A stretch of DNA of 64,000 nt, taken from NCBI GenBank assembly GCA_943369525.1, contig CALRNL020000008.1, positions 62,001 to 126,000 on the forward strand, in the 5' to 3' direction. The DNA is from BAIKAL-G1 sp943369525. Its GTDB lineage: Bacteria > Cyanobacteriota > Cyanobacteriia > PCC-6307 > Cyanobiaceae. Positions 10,899-20,021 of the stretch are shown piece after piece. The stretch's first letter is position 1. Each line of letters starts with the position of its first letter. Below the pieces are notes generated by a model. That model had not been told where the DNA came from and did no database searches. It saw nothing but the letters and a program-made list of their open reading frames with translations. A program made the translations under genes and the position numbers.

Positions 10899-11159
10899 CT
10901 TGAAACCGGTTACCCGGAAAGCATCATGGCCGGAAGCTAACACCGCCCGCCGCGCTACCGCAGGTTCTTTGGCCTTTCGTCTTATTGTTGACAGGGCTTT
11001 TGGGACCCCTCCGGGTTGCCTGCCAAGCAGCTTCCCGTGCGCACCCCCTCCTCCAGGCCTGGTCCCTTCAGTCGAGACACCATTCGCAGTAAGAACAGCG
11101 CAGCGGATCGCAGTCGGGACAGCCCTGCGGACCATGGATCGGGGGGATTGGACATCCCG

Positions 11160-11849
11160 GTGGCCCGGCGCAGCCCACTGATCAAGCCCCAGCGCCGTTT
11201 CCGGTTTCGCCAGGCCCTGCTCACGGCCAGCCTGTTGCTGGCTGGCACGGCCGGCTTGGTTTGGCTTTTTCGCGAACCGATCAGGCGTCAGTTTGCGCCT
11301 CCCCCGGTTCGGGGTATCAATGTGCGCCAAAGCCTGGATGGCCGCCTGCTTGGCCACTTCCCCTACCCGGAAGCCCTCTCCCGGGTCTTGGTTGATGCGG
11401 CCCCAGGCATTGCCCTGCACCGGGACGCCGCCGAGGAGTTCCTGGCCATGCAGCGCCATGCGGCCGCCGATGGGGTATCCCTGCGTTTGCTGAGCGGCTT
11501 TCGATCGATCCAGCTGCAAAAGCACCTGTTTTTTGATGTGGGCTCGGAGCGCAACCAGAGCGCCGAACAACGGGCCCGGGTGAGCGCCCCCCCCGGCTTC
11601 TCCGAGCACAGCACCGGCTACGCCCTAGACATTGGCGATGGCCGTAGCCCCGGCACCAACCTCAGCCAGAGTTTCGAAGCCACCGCAGCCTTTGCCTGGC
11701 TGGTGCAGAACGCGAACCGTTACCACTTCAATCTGTCCTTTCCGGCCGGCAATCCCCAGGGCGTCAACTATGAGCCTTGGCATTGGCGTTTCGAAGGCTC
11801 GGCCGAGGCTTTGAGACTCTTTGAGCCGGCCCATCGCCTCACTCCTTAG
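11160..11849 (+). CDS. D-alanyl-D-alanine carboxypeptidase family protein (peptidase M15B, VanY/DdcB-like)
   Basis: This predicted zinc peptidase removes the terminal D-Ala from peptidoglycan pentapeptides in the periplasm. The frame is open from a TTG at 11016. I prefer the GTG at 11160, which leaves a short basic cytoplasmic tail before a single membrane anchor (about residues 18-36), giving 229 residues. The catalytic domain shows the M15 signatures SEHSTGYALD (about 148-157, with His and Asp zinc ligands) and EPWHWRF (about 205-211, the second His ligand). The upstream frame is compositionally odd, which supports the later start. It is divergent from chlP and is followed after 23 bp by the U32 gene on the same strand. 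Confidence 0.85.
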   Translation: MARRSPLIKPQRRFRFRQALLTASLLLAGTAGLVWLFREPIRRQFAPPPVRGINVRQSLDGRLLGHFPYPEALSRVLVDAAPGIALHRDAAEEFLAMQRHAAADGVSLRLLSGFRSIQLQKHLFFDVGSERNQSAEQRARVSAPPGFSEHSTGYALDIGDGRSPGTNLSQSFEATAAFAWLVQNANRYHFNLSFPAGNPQGVNYEPWHWRFEGSAEALRLFEPAHRLTP

Positions 11850-11872
11850 AGCGCGCCGCTTCCCTGACCCCC

Positions 11873-14560
11873 TTGGGCTCCCACCACCTCGAGTTGCCAT
11901 CCCCCTTGACGCCTGAATTGCTCGCCCCGGCTGGCTGCTGGGAGTCCCTCCGGGCCGCCGTCGCTAACGGGGCCGACGCGGTGTATTTCGGCGTGGAAGT
12001 GTTCAATGCCCGGCTACGGGCTGAAAACTTCCGGGCCGCCGACCTCCCCGAGGTCATGGATTGGCTGCACCGGCGGGGCGTGCGCGGCTTCCTCACCGTC
12101 AACGTGTTGATCTTCCCCAGCGAGCTCGAGGCCGCCGGGTCGTTGGTGCTTGAGGCCGCCGCCGCTGGCGTCGATGCCCTGATTGTGCAGGACCTGGGCC
12201 TGGCCCGGCTCGCCCGTCGGTTGGCGCCCGGACTCGCCCTGCATGGCTCCACCCAGATGTCGATCACCAGTGCGGCCGGGGTGGTGCAGGCGGCCGAACT
12301 GGGCTGTGAGCGGGTGGTATTAGCCAGGGAATTGGCGCTCAAGGATTTCGGCCGCCTGCGGCAGCAGCTGGAGCAACGCGGTTGCGCCATGCCCCTGGAG
12401 GTGTTTGTGCATGGGGCCCTGTGTGTGGCCTACTCGGGCCAGTGCCTCACCAGCGAGGCCCTGGGCCAGCGCAGTGCCAACCGGGGCGAATGCGCCCAGG
12501 CTTGCCGGCTCCCCTATCAACTAATCGTGGATGGGGTGGAGCGCGATCTCGGTGAGCAGCGCTACCTGCTCTCGCCCCAGGATCTGGCCGCCTGGGAGCT
12601 CCTACCGGAGCTGGCCGAGCTGGGGATCGCCAGCCTCAAGATTGAAGGGCGCCTCAAGGAGGCCACCTACGTGGCGGCGGTCACCCAGGCCTATCGCCAG
12701 GGTCTCGATGCCCTGGCGGAGCCGGCTAGCCAGGCCCCTGCCCAGTCCGAGTGCCAAAAGCAACCTGTCGATCCCGACCAGCTACGCCGTCGCCTCGAGC
12801 TGTCCTTTTCCCGGGGCCTGGGCACGGGCTGGCTGAAGGGCGTGGATCACCGCCAGTTGGTGCACGGCCGCTGGAGCAAAAAGCGGGGCCCCTGGCTGGG
12901 TCGGCTTGGGCGCATTGAGGCCGGCGGTTGGTTGGTGCTGGCCGCTGCCCAGTCGGTGAAATGCGGTGACGGCCTGGTGCTGGAGGGGCCCGGCGCCGAT
13001 CCCCTGCAGGCACCCCAGGAGGTGGGTGGCCGGGTGATGGCATTGCAATCGCGGCCTGGTGGAGTTGTGGCCCTGCGTTTAGGTCCGGGTCGCATCGATT
13101 TAGGGGGCCTCCAGCGCGGCAGCCCCTGCTGGCTCACCAGCGATCCCCAGCTGGAGAGCCAGCTGCACAAACTCGCCCAGGCCCCTGCCCCGGAACGCCA
13201 ACAAGCCCTCAACCTGAAGGTGAGCGGCGCCCTCGGCTCCCCCCTGGTGCTGACGGTGGCCCCCATTGCTGGCAAGCCCGGCGGGCCCTGGCAGGTGGAA
13301 TCGGTGGCGCCGCTGGAGGCCGCCCTTGGCGGGGGCCTCGATCGCCTGCGGCTCGAGCAACAACTGGGCCGGCTCGGGGGCACTCCCTGGACGCTGGGGC
13401 TTCTGGAGATTGACCTGGGTGAAGGGTTGTTCCTGCCCTTGGCCCAACTCAACGCCCTGCGGCGCCAACTGGTGGAGCTCCTGGCAGCTCCTGGCGGCGA
13501 AGCCGCGACGGGCACCCCCCAGGCGGGACCAGGGGCGGGGTTTGCTGCGGGTGGTGATTCGGGCCACCGCCAGCAGATCGCTGCGGCCTTGGCGGCGCTC
13601 TTGCCCCAAGCCCTGGCGGCCCGGGTCCAGCCCGCAGCCGTGGTGCCATCGGAGCCCACTACCGACCTCTCCGGCGAACCCACCGGGGAGCCCACTGGCG
13701 AGCTCACCGCCGAGCCCACCTTGACCGTGCTGGTGCGCAGCCTGGAGCAGCTCGAAGCCCTGCTGGAGCATCCGATCCACCGGGTGGTGGTGGATATCGA
13801 ACATCCGGCCCAGCTGCGCCAGGCCATGGCCCTGGGGCGGGGCCGCTGGCCCGGGGGCCTGTGGCTGGCTGGCCAGCGCATCTGCCGGCCCGATGAACGC
13901 TGGAGCCTGGAGCCCCTGCTGCGGGCCAACCCCGATGGCTACCTGGTGCGCAACGCCGACCAGCTGGAGCGCCTCAGCCTGGAGGCCCCCTGCATCGGCG
14001 ATTTCAGCTTGAACGTGGCCAACCCGCTGACGGCCGGCTGGTTGCTCGAGCGCTGGGGGCTGGAGCGGATTACCGCCAGCTACGACCTGGCCCTCGACCA
14101 GCTGCTGGAGCTGGTGGCCGGCTGCCCGGCTGGCCGGGTGGAACTCACCCTGCACCAGCACATGCCCCTGTTCCACATGGAGCATTGCCTGTTTTGCGCC
14201 TTTCTCTCGGAGGGCCACGACCACAGCGATTGCGGCCGGCCCTGCGAGCAGCACCAGGTGCTGCTGCGGGACCGCAGTGGCACCGACCATCCGCTGCGGG
14301 CTGACCTGGGCTGCCGCAACACCCTGTTCAACGGCAAGGCCCAGACCGGGGTCGAGGCCATCCCCCAGCTGCTGCGCGCCGGCCTACGCCATTACCGGAT
14401 CGAGTTACTGCAGGACAGCGCCGCCGATGCCAACCGGCGCGTCGAGCTCTATCGCCAGGCCCTAGCCGGCCAGCGCTCGGGCCGGCAGGTGTGGCAGCAG
14501 GAGCAGCTCGACAGTCGCCTGGGGGTGACCCGGGGCAGCTTGAACCGGCGGGACGGTTAG
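11873..14560 (+). CDS. U32 family peptidase-like protein (RlhA/YdcP-type with DUF3656)
   Basis: This protein of 895 residues starts at a TTG (11873) in the pattern ELLAPAGCWESLRAAVANGADAV, the classic opening of the U32 family. The U32 signature with paired cysteines, GECAQACRLPY, is at about 205-215, followed by LLSPQDLAAWELLPELAELG and SLKIEGRLK. A second cysteine group (about 772-792: CLFC, then DCGRPC) lies in the C-terminal half. In E. coli, RlhA with U32 plus DUF3656 architecture makes 5-hydroxycytidine at 23S rRNA C2501, and related UbiU/UbiV hold 4Fe-4S clusters. A similar rRNA hydroxylation role is inferred by family, not shown. An acidic Pro/Gly-rich linker near 600-620 (repeats of GEPT) separates the two halves. 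Confidence 0.85.
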   Translation: MGSHHLELPSPLTPELLAPAGCWESLRAAVANGADAVYFGVEVFNARLRAENFRAADLPEVMDWLHRRGVRGFLTVNVLIFPSELEAAGSLVLEAAAAGVDALIVQDLGLARLARRLAPGLALHGSTQMSITSAAGVVQAAELGCERVVLARELALKDFGRLRQQLEQRGCAMPLEVFVHGALCVAYSGQCLTSEALGQRSANRGECAQACRLPYQLIVDGVERDLGEQRYLLSPQDLAAWELLPELAELGIASLKIEGRLKEATYVAAVTQAYRQGLDALAEPASQAPAQSECQKQPVDPDQLRRRLELSFSRGLGTGWLKGVDHRQLVHGRWSKKRGPWLGRLGRIEAGGWLVLAAAQSVKCGDGLVLEGPGADPLQAPQEVGGRVMALQSRPGGVVALRLGPGRIDLGGLQRGSPCWLTSDPQLESQLHKLAQAPAPERQQALNLKVSGALGSPLVLTVAPIAGKPGGPWQVESVAPLEAALGGGLDRLRLEQQLGRLGGTPWTLGLLEIDLGEGLFLPLAQLNALRRQLVELLAAPGGEAATGTPQAGPGAGFAAGGDSGHRQQIAAALAALLPQALAARVQPAAVVPSEPTTDLSGEPTGEPTGELTAEPTLTVLVRSLEQLEALLEHPIHRVVVDIEHPAQLRQAMALGRGRWPGGLWLAGQRICRPDERWSLEPLLRANPDGYLVRNADQLERLSLEAPCIGDFSLNVANPLTAGWLLERWGLERITASYDLALDQLLELVAGCPAGRVELTLHQHMPLFHMEHCLFCAFLSEGHDHSDCGRPCEQHQVLLRDRSGTDHPLRADLGCRNTLFNGKAQTGVEAIPQLLRAGLRHYRIELLQDSAADANRRVELYRQALAGQRSGRQVWQQEQLDSRLGVTRGSLNRRDG

Positions 14561-14757
14561 AGCACTGCGATAGCATGGATTGATCAGACCAGCAGCCAAG
14601 GGGTTGTCTGATCGGCCGGCTCCGGCCCTTCCCCAGCGACGCTTCCTCGTCGCAGCTCGAGCTTCCATCTCGAGTGTTGCCGTTCCGATCCCAGACCACC
14701 GACAACACCCCACCAGGGTTTCGTCAGATTCCATCAAGCCTTACCGAGAGATTCACC

Positions 14758-16566
14758 ATGAGCGGCGAACACAAGGGCGCCCCGATTCGCAACATTGCGA
14801 TCATTGCCCACGTTGACCACGGCAAAACCACCCTGGTGGATGCCCTGCTGAGCCAGTCAGGCATTTTCCGCGATGGTGAGGCCGTGCCCACCTGCGTGAT
14901 GGACTCCAACGACCTGGAGCGTGAGCGTGGCATCACGATTCTCTCTAAAAATACGGCGGTTGATTACAACGGCATCCGGATCAATATCGTTGACACCCCC
15001 GGCCACGCCGACTTCGGCGGCGAGGTGGAGCGGGTGCTCGGCATGGTGGATGGCTGCCTGCTGATCGTTGACGCCAACGAGGGGCCCATGCCCCAGACCC
15101 GCTTTGTGCTTAAGAAAGCCCTGGAAAAGGGCCTGCGGCCGATCGTGTTCGTCAACAAGATTGACCGGGCCCGGGTCGACCCCGAGCAGGCCGTTGACAA
15201 GGTGCTCGACCTATTCCTGGAACTGGGCGCCGACGACGACCAGTGCGACTTCACCTATCTCTTCGGCAGCGGCATGGGCGGTTACGCCAAGCCGACCATG
15301 GCGACTGAGAGCGACACCATGAAGCCGCTCTTTGACGCGATCCTGCGCCATGTGCCCGCCCCCATCGGCGATCCGGAGAAGCCCCTGCAGATGCAGGTGA
15401 CCACCCTGGATTATTCCGATTTCCTTGGCCGGATCATGATCGGCCGGATCCATAACGGCACGATCCGCAATGGCCAAACTGCGGCCCTAATCCGCGATGA
15501 CGGCAGCATCAAGCGCGGCCGCATCAGCAAGTTGCTTGGCTTCAAGGGCCTGGCCCGGGTCGAAATCGAGGAGGCCCGCGCCGGCGATCTCGTGGCCGTG
15601 TCCGGTTTTGATGAGGTGAATATCGGCGAAACGATCGCCTGCCCCGACCAGCCCGAGGCCCTGCCCCTGATCAAGGTGGATGAACCCACCCTGCAGATGA
15701 CCTTTGTCGTTAACGATTCTCCGTTTGCCGGCAAGGAAGGCAAGTTCGTCACCAGCCGCCAGCTGCGCGATCGCCTGCAGCGGGAATTGCTCACCAACGT
15801 GGCCCTGCGGGTCGAAGACACCGACTCGCCAGATCGCTTCTCGGTGAGTGGCCGGGGCGAATTGCACCTGGGCATCCTGATCGAAACGATGCGCCGCGAG
15901 GGCTTCGAGTTCCAGGTCTCCCAGCCCCAGGTGATCTTCCGCACGATCGACGGCACCCCCAGTGAGCCGTTCGAAATGCTGGTGATGGATGTGCCGGAAG
16001 AGTCGGTGGGCGGCTGCATCGAGAAGCTCGGCATCCGTAAAGGCGAGATGCAGAACATGGAAACCACCAGCGACAACCGCACCCTGTTGGAATTCGTGGT
16101 GCCCTCCCGGGGCCTGATCGGCTTCCGTGGCGAGTTCATCCGCGCCACCCGCGGCGAAGGGATCATGAGCCATTCCTTCCTCGACTACCGCCCCATGCAG
16201 GGCGACCTGGACGCCCGTCGCAATGGGGTGCTGATCTCGTTTGAGGAAGGCACCGCCACCTTCTACGCCCTCAAGGGCGCCGAAGATCGCGGCCAGTTCT
16301 TTATCAGCCCCGGCACCAAGGTCTATAAAGGCATGATCGTTGGCGAGCACAACCGTCCGCCCGACCTGGAGCTCAACGTTTGTAAGGCCAAGCAGGTCAC
16401 CAACATCCGTTCAGCCGGCGCTGAAGTGCTCGACACCCTCCAGGCCCCCATGCAAATGACCCTGGAGCGGGCCCTGGAATACATCGGCCCCGACGAAATG
16501 CTCGAGGTCACCCCCGAGTCGATCCGCCTGCGTAAGCTGCCCGCCAAAAAGGTCGCCAAGCGCTGA
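14758..16566 (+). CDS. typA: Ribosome-associated GTPase TypA/BipA
   Basis: TypA/BipA is a translational GTPase that binds the 70S ribosome and aids large-subunit assembly and stress or low-temperature growth. The protein of 602 residues carries AHVDHGKTTLVDALL (G1, about residues 17-31), the ERERGITI switch region, DTPGHADF (G3, about 79) and NKIDR (G4, about 133). The EF-G-like domains and the TypA-specific C-terminal domain follow. The frame is open further 5', but the ATG at 14758 directly precedes the conserved IRNIAIIAHVDHGKT block and gives the family length. It is transcribed alone, about 200 bp after the U32 gene. Confidence 0.97.
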   Translation: MSGEHKGAPIRNIAIIAHVDHGKTTLVDALLSQSGIFRDGEAVPTCVMDSNDLERERGITILSKNTAVDYNGIRINIVDTPGHADFGGEVERVLGMVDGCLLIVDANEGPMPQTRFVLKKALEKGLRPIVFVNKIDRARVDPEQAVDKVLDLFLELGADDDQCDFTYLFGSGMGGYAKPTMATESDTMKPLFDAILRHVPAPIGDPEKPLQMQVTTLDYSDFLGRIMIGRIHNGTIRNGQTAALIRDDGSIKRGRISKLLGFKGLARVEIEEARAGDLVAVSGFDEVNIGETIACPDQPEALPLIKVDEPTLQMTFVVNDSPFAGKEGKFVTSRQLRDRLQRELLTNVALRVEDTDSPDRFSVSGRGELHLGILIETMRREGFEFQVSQPQVIFRTIDGTPSEPFEMLVMDVPEESVGGCIEKLGIRKGEMQNMETTSDNRTLLEFVVPSRGLIGFRGEFIRATRGEGIMSHSFLDYRPMQGDLDARRNGVLISFEEGTATFYALKGAEDRGQFFISPGTKVYKGMIVGEHNRPPDLELNVCKAKQVTNIRSAGAEVLDTLQAPMQMTLERALEYIGPDEMLEVTPESIRLRKLPAKKVAKR

Positions 16567-16760
16567 TTGCCGGGGCCCCCTCTTCGGTGCCCCCCATCCC
16601 CTCGACCACGCCTGTCCGGGCCGAACCTGGCCAGGTGTGGTTTTGAGTTGGGTTGTTATCAGAGGTGGGGGAATTTGGGCCACGGCCCCCCAGTCCAGGG
16701 CTAAACCCCCAGGGCTGACCCGCGGAAAGCCTCCCTACCCACCCCTCGGGAGCGATTGCC

Positions 16761-16790
16761 TTGTCAGCCGAGCCTTTGTCAGCCGAGCCT
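16761..16790 (+). repeat. Perfect 15-bp tandem duplication at the 5' end of the DUF309 gene
   Basis: The unit ttgtcagccgagcct occurs twice in direct succession (16761-16775 and 16776-16790). Each copy begins with a possible TTG start codon, so the duplication changes the protein by exactly five residues. Confidence 0.85.
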
Positions 16791-17246
16791 TTCTCCGTTG
16801 AAAACCTGAGCGCCGAGGAGCAGTCGGCGCCAATGGGGCCAAGCCCCAGCCCCCTGGGCGATGGCGGCCTGGGCGATGGCGGACTGGAGGCAGACCCCCA
16901 GCTGGCCGAGGCCATTGCCCTGTTCAACCGGGGCGAGTGGTATAGCTGCCATGACCTGCTGGAAGACCTTTGGCACCAGTGCCAGGGGCCCGATCGCCAG
17001 GCTCTCCAGGGTCTATTGCAGGTGGCCGTGGCCCACCTGCACTTGGAACGGAACAACCTGCGCGGCGCCACCGTGTTGCTAGGCGAAGGCCTGGGCCGGC
17101 TGAAGCCCTATGGCAGCGAAGCCCTGGGCCTGGAGCTGGGCCCCCTGCTAGCCGCCGTGGACCTGCGCCTCCGGGGTCTGCAACAGGGGCTCGACCCCAG
17201 CGATAGCCCCTTGCCCCAGCTGGGGCGCCCCAGGGCTGACGCCTAG
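16761..17246 (+). CDS. DUF309 domain-containing protein
   Basis: This protein of 161 residues has a C-terminal DUF309 core at about residues 45-115. It shows the family pattern FNRGEWYSCHDLLEDLWH, in which the H-x-x-(L)-E helix motif is conserved, followed by LLQVAVAHLHLERNN. The biochemical function of DUF309 is unknown; the helical fold is common in cyanobacteria. The N-terminal 40 residues are low complexity and include a perfect 15-bp tandem duplication (16761-16790) that encodes LSAEP-LSAEP and contains the proposed TTG start. The true start could therefore be further downstream. It precedes the lptA-like/lptB/lptFG run by 10 bp, so it may share that transcript. Confidence 0.8.
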   Translation: MSAEPLSAEPFSVENLSAEEQSAPMGPSPSPLGDGGLGDGGLEADPQLAEAIALFNRGEWYSCHDLLEDLWHQCQGPDRQALQGLLQVAVAHLHLERNNLRGATVLLGEGLGRLKPYGSEALGLELGPLLAAVDLRLRGLQQGLDPSDSPLPQLGRPRADA

Positions 17247-17256
17247 ATTGGGCGCC

Positions 17257-17871
17257 ATGGCGGCGATGGCTCCCGGGTTGAACGCAGTATTGGCCCCAGC
17301 CCCGCGCTGGCGGCGTCCCTTGTCCTGGCTGGTGGTCGCCCTTGGCTGGGCGGCCCTGGCCCTAACCCAGCCCCAGCAAGCAAGGGCCCAACAGCCCCAG
17401 GGCGAAGCCCCAAGCGCCAGGGGCCCGATCGTCCCCGCAGCCCCTAGCCAGGCCCCCAGCCGCCAGGCCATTCCCACGGGCTTCGTCAGCATCGAATCCG
17501 ATCTTCAACGGGCCGACCAGGCCACGGGCGTGATCACGGCCACGGGCAATGTGCGCATCCTCTACCCCGATAGGGGCGTGGTGGCCACGGCCCGCCAGGC
17601 CCAATACTTCAGCCGCGAAGGCCGGGTGGTGCTCAGTGGCGATGTTGATTTGGTCCAGCAGGATGGCAGCCTGTTGCGGGCCGAACAGGTGACCTACCTG
17701 GTGCGATCGGAGCGGATCACGGCCCGGCCCGCTGCCCAGCAACAGGTGTTCAGCCGCCTGCGCCTAACGGCCACACCGCCGTCGGCAACGCCAGGGGCTG
17801 CACCAGCAGGGGGCAGTCCGGGCACTCCCGCCAGCCTGGGCCAGCCAGCCACCCCGGCGGTGGACCGATGA
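17257..17871 (+). CDS. LptA/OstA-like periplasmic lipopolysaccharide transport protein
   Basis: This protein of 204 residues has a signal peptide (hydrophobic run about 25-40, ending LTQPQQARA). An OstA/LptA-like beta-jellyroll segment follows, with SIESDLQRADQATGVITATGNVRI and repeated pairs of the type ..ARQAQYFSREGRVVLSGDV. LptA proteins form the periplasmic bridge that carries LPS from the inner-membrane LptBFG complex to the outer membrane. The start was taken as the ATG at 17257; a TTG at 17248 is also possible. Its stop overlaps the ATG of lptB (ATGA). The lptFG gene follows, a context that strongly supports the role. The C-terminus is Pro/Ala-rich and disordered. Cyanobacterial LptA is divergent, so the family assignment rests partly on context. 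Confidence 0.85.
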   Translation: MAAMAPGLNAVLAPAPRWRRPLSWLVVALGWAALALTQPQQARAQQPQGEAPSARGPIVPAAPSQAPSRQAIPTGFVSIESDLQRADQATGVITATGNVRILYPDRGVVATARQAQYFSREGRVVLSGDVDLVQQDGSLLRAEQVTYLVRSERITARPAAQQQVFSRLRLTATPPSATPGAAPAGGSPGTPASLGQPATPAVDR

Positions 17872-18596
17872 GCCTGTCCCTGCAAGAGGTGACCCTCACC
17901 ATCGCCGGTCGTCCCCTGGTGAAGGGGGTGAGCCTGGAACTCCAAGCGGGTGAAGTGGTGGGACTCCTGGGCCCCAACGGCGCCGGTAAGACCACCACCT
18001 TCAACCTGGTCACCGGCTTACTGCGCCCCGATGCCGGCGCCGTGCTACTCGATGGTCTGGCGGTCCAGGCCCTGCCGATGCCCCAGCGGGCCCGGCTTGG
18101 CATCGGCTACCTGCCCCAGGAGGCCAGCGTCTTTCGTCAGTTGAGCGTGCGGGACAACCTCAGCCTGGCCCTGCAGCAGAGCGGGGTGGGCCAGGGCCAG
18201 CGCCGCCTGCGACTCGACGAGTTGGTGGAGGACTTCCAGCTGGGCGCCTTCCTGCATCGCCTCGGCTACCAGCTCTCCGGCGGCGAGCGGCGCCGCTGCG
18301 AAGTGGCCCGGGCCCTGGCCGTGGGGGTCCAGGGGCCGCGCTATCTCCTTTTAGATGAACCCTTTGCCGGGGTCGACCCCCTGGCCGTCTCCGACCTGCA
18401 GGACCTGATCGGCACCCTGCGTCAGCGGGGCATGGGGGTGTTCATCACCGACCACAATGTGCGTGAAACCCTGGCGATCACCGATCGGGCCTACATCCTC
18501 ACCGACGGCAGCATCCTGGCCGCCGGCAGCTCCGAGGAGCTGGCCGCCGACCCCATGGTGCGTCGCCATTACCTCGGCGAGGGCTTCCGGCTATGA
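17868..18596 (+). CDS. lptB: LPS export ABC transporter ATP-binding protein LptB
   Basis: LptB is the cytoplasmic ATPase of the LptBFG extractor, which pulls lipopolysaccharide out of the inner membrane. The protein of 242 residues has Walker A GPNGAGKT (about 35-42), a Q-loop (YLPQEASVFRQLSV, an LptB-type sequence), signature LSGGERRRCEVARAL (about 135), Walker B LLLDEPFAGVDP (about 160-171) and the switch-His region ITDHNVRETL. All match LptB rather than other ABC ATPases. It overlaps the lptA-like gene by 4 bp and lptFG by 4 bp (ATGA both times), indicating translational coupling. Confidence 0.95.
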   Translation: MSLSLQEVTLTIAGRPLVKGVSLELQAGEVVGLLGPNGAGKTTTFNLVTGLLRPDAGAVLLDGLAVQALPMPQRARLGIGYLPQEASVFRQLSVRDNLSLALQQSGVGQGQRRLRLDELVEDFQLGAFLHRLGYQLSGGERRRCEVARALAVGVQGPRYLLLDEPFAGVDPLAVSDLQDLIGTLRQRGMGVFITDHNVRETLAITDRAYILTDGSILAAGSSEELAADPMVRRHYLGEGFRL

Positions 18597-19954
18597 CCCG
18601 AGTGAGCCCCAACCCCTACAGCCGCCAGGACGAGGGCCGATCCGATCCCCCCAACGGCAACCCGGCTAACGCCAACCCAGCCAACGCAAACCCAGCGACC
18701 GCAAACCAGGCCCGAGTTGGACGCCCCCGTGCCTCCTCCCCGCACCAGGCCCAAGCAGCCATGGAGTTCACCATGGGCCGGCTGCGGCGGCTACCGGGCC
18801 AGGTCCAGCGCCAGTGGACCCGGCTGCCACTGATGGATCGCTGGCTCAGTTTGGAACTGCTGGGTCCCTTGCTTTTCGGCGTGGCGGCCTTCACCACCGT
18901 GTCCCTGTCGGTGGGGGTGGTGTTCGAGCTGGTGCGCCGGGTCGCCGAATCGGGTCTTCCCGTCACGGCGGCCTTCCAGGTGCTGATGTTGCGACTGCCG
19001 AGCTTCCTGGTGCTGTCCTTTCCGATGGCCACCCTGATGGCCACCCTGCTGGCCTACAGCCGGCTTTCGAGCACCAGCGAACTGACGGCCCTACGCAGCA
19101 TCGGTGTGGCCACCTGGCGCATGGTCGTGCCGGCCCTGGTGGTGGCGGGCCTCATGAGTGGCCTCACCTTTGTGTTCAACGATGTGATCGTGCCCCGGGC
19201 CAACCTGGCCGCCTCGATCACCTTTGACCGGGCCCTGGGTCGGGCCCTGTCCTCGGAGCGGGGCAAGGATGTGGTGTATTCCCGGTTTGGCTCGATTCAG
19301 GCCAAAGATCCTGGCGCCCCAGCCCAGGACGGTCTGGCCCAATTGTTCTATGCCAGGGAATTCCGCGATGGGGTGATGCTCGATGTCACCGTGTTGGATT
19401 TTTCCCACCAGGGCCAGCAGCAGATTATGACGGCAGCGAAAGGGATTTGGAATGAGAAACGCAGCCTCTGGGAATTTCTCAACGGCCGCATTGTCAACCT
19501 CAATCCAAGCGATAACACCACCACCTCAGCCCAGTTTGATCGCTACTTCTATCCCTTTACTTCGGCCCCCATTCAGGTGGCGAAATTGCCCACCAATGCC
19601 GAGGAAATGACCGCGGCCCAGGCGATTAGGGCGGAACAGTTGCTTGAGCAGGCCGGCGATCAGAAGGAGGCCCGGCGCATGCGGGTGCGCATCCAGGAGA
19701 AATTTGCCTTCCCCTTCATCAGCTTGGTGTTTGGCCTGATTGGCAGCAGCCTAGGGGTGAGACCCAATTCGCGCACCAGTCGCAGCCAGGGCTTTGGCAT
19801 CAGTGTGCTGCTCATTTTCGGCTATTACCTGATGTCATTCATCTTCAGTTCCCTCGGGGTGAAGGGCACCCTGCATCCAATTCTGGCGGCCTGGATGCCG
19901 GTGTGGATTGGCCTGGGCGGCGGCCTGCTGCTGTTACGCCAGGCCAGCCGTTAG
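18593..19954 (+). CDS. LptF/LptG family permease (YjgP/YjgQ)
   Basis: This inner-membrane permease of the LPS extractor has 453 residues. The N-terminal 55 residues are low complexity (NPANANPATANQ-type repeats encoded by an imperfect 15-bp tandem unit), so the functional start may be the ATG at 18761 or nearby. After that come three membrane helices, the long periplasmic beta-jellyroll domain (about residues 190-330) and three more helices near the end (FPFISLVFGLIGSSLG, ISVLLIFGYYLMSF, LAAWMPVWIGLGGGLLLL). This is the six-helix LptF/G plan. Cyanobacteria often carry one such permease, which may work as a homodimer. It is coupled to lptB by an ATGA overlap. Confidence 0.93.
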   Translation: MTRVSPNPYSRQDEGRSDPPNGNPANANPANANPATANQARVGRPRASSPHQAQAAMEFTMGRLRRLPGQVQRQWTRLPLMDRWLSLELLGPLLFGVAAFTTVSLSVGVVFELVRRVAESGLPVTAAFQVLMLRLPSFLVLSFPMATLMATLLAYSRLSSTSELTALRSIGVATWRMVVPALVVAGLMSGLTFVFNDVIVPRANLAASITFDRALGRALSSERGKDVVYSRFGSIQAKDPGAPAQDGLAQLFYAREFRDGVMLDVTVLDFSHQGQQQIMTAAKGIWNEKRSLWEFLNGRIVNLNPSDNTTTSAQFDRYFYPFTSAPIQVAKLPTNAEEMTAAQAIRAEQLLEQAGDQKEARRMRVRIQEKFAFPFISLVFGLIGSSLGVRPNSRTSRSQGFGISVLLIFGYYLMSFIFSSLGVKGTLHPILAAWMPVWIGLGGGLLLLRQASR

Positions 19955-20021
19955 GCCCTTGGTGCCCCTCAGCCAGGCCATGGCTTGCCAGACTGGCTGC
20001 CATTGACCTTGCGCTCGAGCG

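Noticed and set aside
10899..11609. Long upstream extension of the chlP frame (237 codons)
   Set aside because: The sequence lacks family similarity, overlaps the divergent carboxypeptidase gene and precedes the conserved Rossmann start at 10898.
12847..14290. Long minus-strand open frames inside the U32 gene
   Set aside because: They are antisense shadows of a GC-rich coding region with Arg/Pro/Ser-rich, domain-free translations.
15411..16350. Minus-strand open frames across typA
   Set aside because: They are shadow frames of the well-supported typA gene, with no recognisable protein.
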